64,000 bases of DNA, taken from positions 1,116,001 through 1,180,000 of the forward strand of contig NZ_JAXHLN010000003.1 of assembly GCF_034522235.1 (NCBI RefSeq). Direction: 5' to 3'. The DNA is from Thiohalophilus sp. (GTDB lineage: Bacteria; Pseudomonadota; Gammaproteobacteria; UBA6429; Thiohalophilaceae). A program made the position numbers and the translations under genes. A model generated the notes under the pieces. The model did not search any database. It saw only the letters and a list, made by a program, of their open reading frames with translations, and was not told the DNA's origin. Below are positions 1 to 7,530 of the stretch, in pieces (position 1 is the stretch's first letter; every line of letters begins with the position of its first letter).

Positions 1-225
1 GAGGCCGATCTGTCCCCGGCGCTGGCACAAAACGAATCGCTCGAGCTGGTGATGGCGGTCGCGCCGCGGCGGTTATACGAGCGGACCTTCGAGGACTACC
101 AGCAACGGCAGGGCGACAAACTTGACCCGGCGGTGCGCGCGCTGCTGACCCTGTCCATTGCCGAGGCAAAAAACAGCCATTATCAGCGCATCCTGGCGCG
201 TTATCCGGCCCGGGTTGCAAATTGA
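1..225 (+). CDS. C-terminal end of an unidentified protein (partial)
   Basis: The window opens inside a reading frame that runs 74 codons from base 1 to a TGA at 223-225. The residues read as a mostly helical tail with charged stretches (LYERTFEDYQQRQGDKLDP, then AEAKNSHYQRILARYP). There is no transmembrane segment and no motif I recognise. The gene begins before the window, so its family cannot be named. The stop is followed directly by the self-complementary GGGCCCGGGCCC at 230-241, which may help end transcription, although no T-run follows. The frame itself is well supported by its uninterrupted length and GC-rich codon use, which match the neighbours. Confidence 0.6.
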   Translation, partial: EADLSPALAQNESLELVMAVAPRRLYERTFEDYQQRQGDKLDPAVRALLTLSIAEAKNSHYQRILARYPARVAN

Positions 226-310
226 GGCCGGGCCCGGGCCCGATTTCACTCTGCAACGCGCTATGGGTATGGGTTGGCTGTAAGCGGTTGATATATAATG
301 ACTTAAAAAC

Positions 311-327
311 TTGGCATGGCATCTGCA
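311..327 (+). promoter_or_regulatory. Sigma-54 (RpoN) -24/-12 promoter
   Basis: The bases TTGGCATGGCATCTGCA place GG at 313-314 and GC at 325-326, exactly ten bases apart. This is the required spacing of the consensus TGGCAC-N5-TTGCA. Transcription would start near 337-338, about 28 bases before the small exported protein at 366. The downstream cluster ends with an NtrC-class activator carrying an intact GAFTGA loop, which is the partner such a promoter needs. The site is seen directly; its use is inferred. Confidence 0.65.
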
Positions 328-365
328 AGAAAACAAACAAGAAAACAAATGAGATGGGAAACGTA

Positions 366-638
366 ATGCACAAACGAATTTGCCGAATCCTGGTAACCGG
401 GTGTGCCGCCGTCATGTTTGCCACCCTGTCGACGGCGGCCGAGGCCGACGGGCCCCGGCTCAAATTCAAGGGCAAGGGGCCTGTTTGCATGTGCGCCAAC
501 GGCGGGTTGACCGAGGACGATATCCGCCGGGCCAACGAGGCGCGACAATCCCGACTCGAACATGTTCGCAAGCAACAGGATCGTCCAAACAGGGAAGGTC
601 GTGGTGGTGACAGGGACGAATCAAATAACCAAGAGTAA
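366..638 (+). CDS. Small exported protein upstream of a triheme cytochrome
   Basis: This 90-residue protein starts with a Sec signal peptide (MHKRICRILVTGCAAVMFATLS, cleavage probably near TAAEA). The mature part is short, with a VCMCANGG cysteine pair and a strongly charged, Gln/Arg/Asp-rich C-terminal tail. I chose ATG 366 because GATGGGA lies at a normal distance before it; ATG 354 in the same frame is the alternative. It is the first gene after the sigma-54 promoter and lies 18 bases ahead of the cytochrome gene, so the two are probably co-transcribed. I do not recognise the family. The two cysteines do not form a CXXCH heme site. A periplasmic accessory role for the cytochrome is only a guess. 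Confidence 0.7.
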   Translation: MHKRICRILVTGCAAVMFATLSTAAEADGPRLKFKGKGPVCMCANGGLTEDDIRRANEARQSRLEHVRKQQDRPNREGRGGDRDESNNQE

Positions 639-656
639 AAGTGAGGAGAGCAAACG

Positions 657-1148
657 ATGAAAGGCCGTATGAAAGACATCATGAAAAAGCTGGGGCACCG
701 CTTGAAGTGGGGTGTGTCAGTGAGTGTGCTGGCGATCGGGGTCGCGACAGTCTGGAGCATGATTGCGGTCGATGCCACGACATACAATCCCGAAGGGACG
801 GAATACCATGGTTGGGGGGCCGATACGATTTCACAAATTCACGAAGGTATCGTGATGACCGCGCCGATTAACATCGCCAATGCCTGTGGTCTGGGGGCAT
901 CTTCCTGTTTTAAATGCCATAGCGGCAGACGGGCCGAGAAACCCGGAGACAATCTGTGGCACAGCCAGCATGCAGAGGTGAACTACTCCTGCACGGGCTG
1001 TCACGCCGGGAATGACCGTTTGATGCGAGAAAGTATGGCGCACAGAGGGTTAGTCAATGATCCACGCAAGGAATCGGGGGAAACCTGTGCAAGTTGTCAT
1101 AGTGAAAAAGAAGTTGTCGAGTTCCTGAAAATTTACGCTGAAGAATGA
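657..1148 (+). CDS. Triheme c-type cytochrome
   Basis: This is a 163-residue protein with an N-terminal hydrophobic segment at about residues 17-38 that acts as a signal peptide or membrane anchor. Three CXXCH heme c attachment sites follow: CFKCH at 84-88, CTGCH at 112-116 and CASCH at 144-148. Several further histidines lie between them and could be axial ligands. GGAGAG precedes ATG 657. It should be a periplasmic or membrane-anchored electron carrier. The following gene is an outer-membrane porin and the cluster ends in a two-component system, so its substrate or partner is likely something taken up through that porin. It does not look like NapC/NrfH, which are longer and carry four hemes. 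The heme count is certain; the pathway is unknown. Confidence 0.85.
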   Translation: MKGRMKDIMKKLGHRLKWGVSVSVLAIGVATVWSMIAVDATTYNPEGTEYHGWGADTISQIHEGIVMTAPINIANACGLGASSCFKCHSGRRAEKPGDNLWHSQHAEVNYSCTGCHAGNDRLMRESMAHRGLVNDPRKESGETCASCHSEKEVVEFLKIYAEE

Positions 1149-1173
1149 TATTCGATCATTTAGGAGAGAGCAG

Positions 1174-2349
1174 ATGAATATAATCAAATATAATTTGCAA
1201 AGCCGCAAAGGCTTGACTGCCGGATTTCTGACACTGGGTCTTGCCCTCGGCGGCAGTGCCCAGGCAGGCCCCACACTGCAGTACGGGGAACAGGGGTTCC
1301 TTCAATTCAACTATGCCGTGCAATTCTGGGGGCAGAGCCGGGGTTATACCTCGGCGACAGACGATGGCGATACCAACGATTTCTTCCTGCGCCGCAACCG
1401 CATAACACTGATGGGGCAATATAACGACTATGTCGGTTATTATGCCCAGCTGGAAGCGGGGAACGACAGCAAGGGCGGGAATGATGATCGTGCGGTTTAC
1501 TATCGGGATGCTTACCTGACCCTGGACTACTCGGATCCTATCCGGTTTATTGCCGGGCGCTTCAAGAACACCTTCAGTCGTGAAAACCTGGAGGCCTGTC
1601 TTGAGCCGCTGACCCTGGATCGATCTGAGTCGCTGACTTATACGCCTTATGGCGGGACACGCGATACAGGTGTTGCCATGTGGGGTAATCTGGCAGACGG
1701 TATGTTCCAGTACCGGGTGATGGTATCCGACGGTCGCGAAGGCGAAGAAACAGTGTCCGACAGCCCGAGACTGACGGGGCGTGTTCACCTCAGCTTGCTG
1801 GATCCTGAATACGACTACGGCTACCGGGGTACTTATCTGGGGACACAACAGGTGCTGACGATTGGTGCGAGTTTCGACCAACAGGATGATATTGCATATG
1901 GCAGTTACTCGACCCGCGAGGATCCCAAGGATTACTCGGCATCCACGGTGGATATCTTCTATGAACAGCCTTTCGACTTCGGTACGCTAACGCTCTCCAG
2001 TGCGGTATTCGACTACTCGGTTGACGGCTTTCCGACGGATCCGGATCCCGAGTTGAATGCCAATGTGGAACGTGAAGGGATGTATGCCAAGGCGGGTTAC
2101 CTGCTTCCGAACCCGGTCGGATTGGGGCGTCTGCAGTTCTTCCTCCGGGCCGAAGAGACGGAATACGGCGAGGAACTCGGCCTGTCCGATCGAAGCTGGA
2201 ACAGCGTCGGCGCCAATTACTATCTCAATGGTCAATCCCTGAAGCTCACATTTGAACATGCCTCTATCGAGTTCGACGAGCAGCATGCAACCAATCCGGC
2301 GCTTCAGGACTACGACCAGACGACCGTAGGTCTGCAAATGATCTTCTAG
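1174..2349 (+). CDS. Phosphate-selective-type (OprO/OprP-like) outer-membrane porin
   Basis: This 391-residue protein has a signal peptide (TLGLALGGSAQAG) followed by a beta-barrel. Strands alternate with aromatic residues throughout, and the C-terminal residue is phenylalanine (TVGLQMIF), the usual outer-membrane assembly signal. The N-terminal pattern FLRRNRITLMGQYNDYVGYYAQLEAG and the RFIAGRFKNTFSRENLE segment resemble the porin O/P family, whose members pass phosphate, polyphosphate or other anions. A good AGGAGAG ribosome site lies eight bases before ATG 1174. It lies 25 bases after the triheme cytochrome and probably shares its transcript. The family name does not prove phosphate as the substrate; the cytochrome partner suggests a redox-active anion. 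Confidence 0.8.
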   Translation: MNIIKYNLQSRKGLTAGFLTLGLALGGSAQAGPTLQYGEQGFLQFNYAVQFWGQSRGYTSATDDGDTNDFFLRRNRITLMGQYNDYVGYYAQLEAGNDSKGGNDDRAVYYRDAYLTLDYSDPIRFIAGRFKNTFSRENLEACLEPLTLDRSESLTYTPYGGTRDTGVAMWGNLADGMFQYRVMVSDGREGEETVSDSPRLTGRVHLSLLDPEYDYGYRGTYLGTQQVLTIGASFDQQDDIAYGSYSTREDPKDYSASTVDIFYEQPFDFGTLTLSSAVFDYSVDGFPTDPDPELNANVEREGMYAKAGYLLPNPVGLGRLQFFLRAEETEYGEELGLSDRSWNSVGANYYLNGQSLKLTFEHASIEFDEQHATNPALQDYDQTTVGLQMIF

Positions 2350-2371
2350 TAATAGTAGATGTATACAAGCT

Positions 2372-2395
2372 GACTGACGCCAGGCCGCGTCAGTC
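2372..2395. other. Hairpin after the porin gene
   Basis: GACTGACGC and GCGTCAGTC form a perfect nine-base-pair stem around the loop CAGGCC, 22 bases after the porin stop. No T-run follows, so it is more likely an mRNA-stabilising or pausing structure than a simple terminator. Confidence 0.5.
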
Positions 2396-2445
2396 GGCGA
2401 GTTGCAGAATGCGGATTTTCCTGCATCAAATCAGATTGATTGAAT

Positions 2446-2481
2446 ACGCTATCTGCCATGGTATACCATGGCGGATAGCGT
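2446..2481. other. Long near-perfect palindrome between porin and sensor kinase
   Basis: Two 18-base arms (2446-2463 and 2464-2481) pair across no loop, with a single G-T mismatch; the centre reads CCATGGTATACCATGG. It lies about 90 bases before the kinase gene. It could be a cruciform, a transcript end, or a dimeric regulator operator for the kinase-regulator pair. There is no T-run, so termination is not the obvious role. Confidence 0.5.
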
Positions 2482-2570
2482 GCTTTCATGGTACGGGCGG
2501 TGGTATCAACCGCTGCCGGTACTGTTTGTATAGCCGCGTCAATGACGCACGAGGGGCCAACAGGTAGAAA

Positions 2571-3884
2571 ATGAGCGGGATTGTCGTATTGGCTGTGATC
2601 CTGGCGGCTGTGCTTGCCGTTGTACTGGTGCTCTATGTCCGTGATCGGCTGATACTTGCACGCTTGCACGAGAGCATCCTGGATGCCCAGGAAGGAACCC
2701 TCGAGCCGCTCAAGGTGGAAGTCCCGCCGAATAATCAGCTCAATGCCCTGGTCAAGGATTTCAACGTGATGATGGGCGCGCTGCGCTCAATGTTTGATAC
2801 CGTTGAAAAGTGTCAAATGCGCGTAATGAATGAGCGCAACAAGATGAATGCCCTGCTGCAAAGTCTGCCCGGCGCGCTGCTCTCGATTGATGATAACTTG
2901 CGTGTTACTGCAATAAACAGCCAGACAGAAGACCTGTTCGGTTGTCGATCGGCCGAGCTGGAAAATCATAATCTGTTTGATTTGCTGGTAGTCGACGAGC
3001 GTGATCGGGAAATTTTACGTGATGCGTTCCTGTACAAGCGCCAAATACATAACCATGTTCTACATACACGGCTTAACAATCGTGAGCTCTGGCTGGCGCT
3101 GAACATGTCTTTTTTGACGGAAGAAGATGTGGGTATGGACGCCGTGCTTATCTTTCAGGATATAACCGACTATAAAAACCTGCAGGAATCCGTCTATTAT
3201 CGTGAAAAACTGGTTGCAATGGGACAGTTGGCCGCCGGTATCGCCCATGAGCTGAATACGCCGCTGGGGAACATTATTGGCTACTCCCAGGTATTATCGG
3301 ATAACGTATCTGATTTGGAAAAGCAAACACATTACACCGGCATTATTGTCAGCGAGGCGAAAAGATGTTCGCGTATCGTTCAGGATCTTTTGAATTATGG
3401 GCGCAAAGATCAATGCTATGGTGATGGGTGCAACGTTAATCAGTTAATCCGCGAATTACTCGATACATTCTCAAGCTGTCGGTTGCAACGGCAACCGGTT
3501 GATATTGATCTTGATCTGGATGAAAACGAACCTTTGGTTAACGGTGGTTGTGGCGAGCTGGACATTGTGTTTACAAATTTGATAATTAATTCGCTGTCTG
3601 CTTTGGAGGGTCGTGAAGAACCTCTGATACGCGTCCGTACCCAGGTAGTCAATAACAAGGAAGTTCTGGCGACAGTGGAGGATAACGGGCCGGGCGTCTC
3701 ACCCGAGATCCGCGGCAGAATCTTTGATCCTTTCTTTACCACCGGTGAAATGGGACATGAAAGCGGGCTGGGACTTGCAATAAGTCAGGCAATGATTGGT
3801 CGTCGTGGCGGAAGTTTGCGACTTGATTCCTCATGTTCAACCGGAGCCCGGTTTGTCATCCGGCTGTATAGAGAAGCAAAATGA
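2571..3884 (+). CDS. Membrane-bound PAS sensor histidine kinase
   Basis: This 437-residue protein has one N-terminal transmembrane helix (about 3-23), a linker, and a PAS domain at about 92-205 (NALLQSLPGALLSIDDNLRV onward). The HisKA phospho-acceptor H226 lies in AAGIAHELNTPLG, and a C-terminal HATPase shows the N, G1 and G2 boxes (DNGPGVSPE, GLGLAIS). There is no periplasmic sensing domain, so the signal is probably read by the cytoplasmic PAS domain. The stop overlaps the start of the response regulator by four bases (ATGA), showing tight coupling. The architecture is NtrB-like. The likely target is the sigma-54 promoter at 311-327 upstream of the cytochrome-porin genes. The ligand is unknown. 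Confidence 0.9.
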   Translation: MSGIVVLAVILAAVLAVVLVLYVRDRLILARLHESILDAQEGTLEPLKVEVPPNNQLNALVKDFNVMMGALRSMFDTVEKCQMRVMNERNKMNALLQSLPGALLSIDDNLRVTAINSQTEDLFGCRSAELENHNLFDLLVVDERDREILRDAFLYKRQIHNHVLHTRLNNRELWLALNMSFLTEEDVGMDAVLIFQDITDYKNLQESVYYREKLVAMGQLAAGIAHELNTPLGNIIGYSQVLSDNVSDLEKQTHYTGIIVSEAKRCSRIVQDLLNYGRKDQCYGDGCNVNQLIRELLDTFSSCRLQRQPVDIDLDLDENEPLVNGGCGELDIVFTNLIINSLSALEGREEPLIRVRTQVVNNKEVLATVEDNGPGVSPEIRGRIFDPFFTTGEMGHESGLGLAISQAMIGRRGGSLRLDSSCSTGARFVIRLYREAK

Positions 3885-5287
3885 GTGAGGCGTTATCAAT
3901 GACGTTGGAAGAACATGAGGCGCCGAATGACGTGCGGCCTGTAGTACTGATTGCCGAAGATGATATTAATATGCGTAAACTCATAGCGACAATGCTTGAG
4001 GATATGCCGGTCAGGGTCATTCAGGCAACGAGTTCCCAGCAGGCGCTGGACTATATAGAGTCCGAACGAATTGACGTGGTGGTCACCGACATGTGTATGC
4101 CCAAGGTTGATGGGCTTGAAGTTCTACGGTTTGCGCGTCAACATGATCACCTTACCCAGGTTATCTTGATAACCGGTTATGGGACGGTTGAGTCCGCGGT
4201 AGATTCCCTCAAGGCCGGGGCTTTTGATTATATCAGCAAGCCGTTTGATAATACGGAATTACGCCACACAGTGGAGATGGCTGTCGAGCACAATCGTCTG
4301 GCCCGCGAAAACAGGAGCCTGCGACAGAAAAGTGGTATAGCCGATGATATTGAAATTGTGGGTCGATCGGCCTCTATGGACGAAGTCGATAGACTGATTA
4401 ATGCGTCTGCGGCGTATGATTGTGGTGTACTTGTCAGTGGCGAGAGCGGCTGTGGCAAGGAAATGGTGGCGCGTAAAATCCATAATCTTTCAGGGCGATC
4501 AGAGGGAAATTTTGTTGCTCTGAACTGTGCCGCTGTTCCGGAAAATATTATCGAGAGTGAATTGTTTGGTTATACACGAGGGGCATTTACCGGTGCTGAT
4601 CGCAATAAACCCGGATTGCTGGAAAAAGCAAACGGGGGAACGCTGTTTCTTGACGAAATTAACAATGCTTCACTGGGTTTTCAGGCAAAACTGTTGCGGG
4701 TGCTTCAGGACGGAACCTATTACCGTATTGGCGACACCGAACTACGGGAGATGGATGCGCGAGTGATGGCAGCCAGCAATCGCAGTCTTCAGGAACTTAT
4801 TGATAACGGGGAATTTCGTCAGGACCTGTACTATCGGTTGAAAGTGATAGAAATCGATATTCCCTCCTTGCGCGAGCGCCGTTCGGATATACCGGTGCTG
4901 GCTCACTACTTTTTGCATAAACATTCCCAACGCCTGGGTAAACCAGTAACAGATATTAGTACCAAAGCCCTTGGCGCGCTCATGCGTCACGACTGGCCCG
5001 GTAATGTCCGGGAACTGGAAAATGTGATTCAGAGGATGTTGATTCTGAGCACGGAAGATAATTTGAATGAAGATGTCTTGCCTCCCGAGTTTCGTGAGGG
5101 TGTCGAATCGCCAACACGTGCGCTGGATTGTATGCCGCCACAGAGCCTGGAAGAACTGGAGGCGTTTTTTATTCAGAAAACCTTACGCGAGCAAGCCGGG
5201 GATCGGGCAATGACGGCCGAAATACTTCAAATCGACAAGTCCACCTTGTGGCGGAAAATGAAGCGTTACGGGATTACCGAGCCCTGA
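3881..5287 (+). CDS. NtrC-class sigma-54-dependent response regulator
   Basis: This 468-residue protein carries all three modules of the class. A receiver domain has phospho-acceptor D70 (VVVTDMCMPK). An AAA+ domain has Walker A GESGCGKE at 187-194, the sigma-54 contact loop GAFTGA at 234-239 and Walker B TLFLDEI. A Fis-type helix-turn-helix at the C terminus contains AEILQIDKSTLWRKMKRYGI. Every catalytic feature is intact, so it should open sigma-54 promoters when phosphorylated by the kinase it overlaps. The only good -24/-12 site I see nearby is the one at 311-327, which makes the upstream cytochrome-porin operon the natural target. It converges on the FimX-like gene with a 21-base gap. 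Confidence 0.93.
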   Translation: MSEALSMTLEEHEAPNDVRPVVLIAEDDINMRKLIATMLEDMPVRVIQATSSQQALDYIESERIDVVVTDMCMPKVDGLEVLRFARQHDHLTQVILITGYGTVESAVDSLKAGAFDYISKPFDNTELRHTVEMAVEHNRLARENRSLRQKSGIADDIEIVGRSASMDEVDRLINASAAYDCGVLVSGESGCGKEMVARKIHNLSGRSEGNFVALNCAAVPENIIESELFGYTRGAFTGADRNKPGLLEKANGGTLFLDEINNASLGFQAKLLRVLQDGTYYRIGDTELREMDARVMAASNRSLQELIDNGEFRQDLYYRLKVIEIDIPSLRERRSDIPVLAHYFLHKHSQRLGKPVTDISTKALGALMRHDWPGNVRELENVIQRMLILSTEDNLNEDVLPPEFREGVESPTRALDCMPPQSLEELEAFFIQKTLREQAGDRAMTAEILQIDKSTLWRKMKRYGITEP

Positions 5288-5308
5288 GTCGCTAAATAAC
5301 TGTTCCTG

Positions 5309-7390
5309 TCAGAAGCCTTCTTCGAAGTCGTAATTCAACTCCGGGCTGGGCTCCTGCAGGAAGTGGCCCTGGAAGAAATCGATACTGCATTGCCATAGCA
5401 CAGCGAGGCTGTTGGCATCCTCAACGCTGGTCGCGATACTCAGAATGCTGCGCTCGCCGGATTCGCTGGTAATTTCCTTGACCTTGTCCTGATGCTCGAC
5501 GTTTTGGGCAAGGTTTTGAATCAGATTGGCGTGTATCTTGATATAATCGACCGGCAGCTGTTTCATGGACTGGAAAGTATTCTGCTCCATGCCGAAGTTT
5601 TCAAGGGCCGTGCGGCAATTAAGCTGTCTGAAACCGTCAACAAGTTTCTTCGCCGCATTAAGGTTGTTCAGTGCGGTGTCTTCGCTGATTTCAAAGGTGA
5701 GCAGAGTCGCATCCAGGCGTACTGACTTGATGCGCTCCGTTACCCAGGGTAAAAACTCAGGATCGATCAAAGAGCCCTGTGACAGCTTTATGAAAAAACG
5801 AGTCTGTTTTTTCTGCTGCATGCGTTCGCTCAGAACCTTGAAAGTATTGGCGATTATCCAGCGATCGATATATTTCATCAGGTCCGTCTGATTGGCGGGC
5901 GGGATGAATTCAGAAGGCGGAATCTCTTCGTTCTTCTCGTTCAGCATACGCACCAGCACTTCATAATGTTCGCCTGTTTCGCCATGCAGGCTGACGATCG
6001 GCTGGTACAACAGTCTGAACCGATTTTTTTTGAGTGCTTCCTTAATGCTGTGTGACCAATGAGCGATCTGTTCCTGCTCTTCCAGGTCTTCCACTGCCGG
6101 GTTGTAAATATAATAACGATTGCCGCCTTCTTTTTCCGCGGCATGGAAACCCTTGATGGCGCGATTAACCGCTTCCTGGGTGTTTTTTACCGTTTCGTTA
6201 ATATGCGCCACCCCGATGCAGGCCTTGGCGCTGACAATCTTGCCATTGATGTCCGAGGAGTGGTCCTGAATCAGCTTGATCAGTCCGCCGGCAATCTTTT
6301 CCGCCCGCTTTATGTCGGTGTCGGTGAGCAAAAAGGTGAAATGATGGCCTTCAAAACGGGCAAGGGTCCCCATTGAGCCGACTTTGCTCTTGAGCATACC
6401 GGCGAGATCGGTGAGCAGAAGATCGGCACCGGAAATGCCATGTTCTTCCTTATGTTTCTCGAACTCATCGATGACGATATAGAGCAATGCCCCCTGCGCC
6501 TTGTCGCCAACCGTTTTGGCGACGATTTTGTCAACCTGCTCCAGGAAGTAGTTGCGGTTGTACAGACCTGTCAGCAGATCCTGCTTGCTCAGCACATTGA
6601 GCTGTTTTTCCAGTTCCTTGGTATTGGATTGATCGCGAATAATGATTTGCGAGCAGACTTCGCCCTCCATGCTCGCAGTGGAGAACTCCATGGTGATCTT
6701 GAATTTGGCCCCCTCCAGAGTCTGCCCGTGGACGTCCAGGGTATCGTCGGTACTCTGACCTTTGGCGTACTTGCGCAGAAAGTCTTTCAGTTTGGTGTGG
6801 TCTTCACTGCTGACCATATCCAGTATCGGCACGCCTTCGATGTCTTCAAGAGTGTCGTAGCCAAACATCTTGAGGTAGGCGTTATTGGCGTAGATATGCA
6901 TGCCGTCATGGACGTATGAAATGGCGTCCCGGGAGTTGTCGATCAAATCGCGGGCACGCTTTTCCGATTCGTGCAGCATTTTTTCATTGCGCCGCCTATC
7001 CCGCCGGTTGTTCAGATCATTGACTTCGCGTTTGATGAGATGCTTGAGCCGTTCGTTCTTGCCCAGTTCGATGCTGTCCCGTGCGCCAACCTGCAGGGCA
7101 TCAATCGCATCATCCATTTGACCTGCAGGTGTCACCACGATGACAGGAATATCGCGTCCGGATTTAACAATATAGTCGACCGCCTGTTTGGCGCTGATCA
7201 GGGGGGTGGTCTGTTTGGCCAGCACGATATCGACGGGGTTCTCTTCCAGGGCTTTTTCCAGATCCTCGGCATCCTCGACACGGATGTCGCGGATGATATG
7301 CCCGGCGTTGCGCAGGGTGTTGATCAGGCTTTCGGCCTCTTCCGGATTGTCGAAAATAGTCAGGAGTCTGAGAAGTTCCGCGTCACTCAC
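5309..7390 (-). CDS. fimX: FimX-like degenerate GGDEF/EAL protein
   Basis: The 693 residues run as an N-terminal receiver-like domain (1-125), a PAS domain (about 145-265), a GGDEF-family domain (about 270-435) and an EAL-family domain (about 445-680). The GGDEF signature is replaced by FEGHHF, and the EAL motif reads EVL with the following catalytic residues changed, so neither synthesis nor hydrolysis of c-di-GMP is expected. FimX of Pseudomonas aeruginosa has the same order and an EVL motif, and is a c-di-GMP receptor at the cell pole that controls type IV pilus assembly. The next gene in the same direction resembles its known neighbour FimW, which strengthens the call. The receiver domain appears to lack a clean phospho-acceptor. 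Confidence 0.75.
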   Translation of the reverse strand: MSDAELLRLLTIFDNPEEAESLINTLRNAGHIIRDIRVEDAEDLEKALEENPVDIVLAKQTTPLISAKQAVDYIVKSGRDIPVIVVTPAGQMDDAIDALQVGARDSIELGKNERLKHLIKREVNDLNNRRDRRRNEKMLHESEKRARDLIDNSRDAISYVHDGMHIYANNAYLKMFGYDTLEDIEGVPILDMVSSEDHTKLKDFLRKYAKGQSTDDTLDVHGQTLEGAKFKITMEFSTASMEGEVCSQIIIRDQSNTKELEKQLNVLSKQDLLTGLYNRNYFLEQVDKIVAKTVGDKAQGALLYIVIDEFEKHKEEHGISGADLLLTDLAGMLKSKVGSMGTLARFEGHHFTFLLTDTDIKRAEKIAGGLIKLIQDHSSDINGKIVSAKACIGVAHINETVKNTQEAVNRAIKGFHAAEKEGGNRYYIYNPAVEDLEEQEQIAHWSHSIKEALKKNRFRLLYQPIVSLHGETGEHYEVLVRMLNEKNEEIPPSEFIPPANQTDLMKYIDRWIIANTFKVLSERMQQKKQTRFFIKLSQGSLIDPEFLPWVTERIKSVRLDATLLTFEISEDTALNNLNAAKKLVDGFRQLNCRTALENFGMEQNTFQSMKQLPVDYIKIHANLIQNLAQNVEHQDKVKEITSESGERSILSIATSVEDANSLAVLWQCSIDFFQGHFLQEPSPELNYDFEEGF

Positions 7391-7530
7391 CGTGAGTCCT
7401 TACCCTTTTGATTTTTCTTGTATTAACGGCGTATCCCGTAAGCGTATCATGTCACCGTTCAGGCGCGCAGGGCAAGTAGAGCGCTCGCCGCAGATACGGT
7501 TATTGGCCGAATGTGCCGGGCTTGAAAGGG

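Noticed and set aside
2446-2481. Palindrome read as a strong terminator
   Set aside because: No T-run follows on either strand and there is no loop; kept only as an unexplained palindrome.
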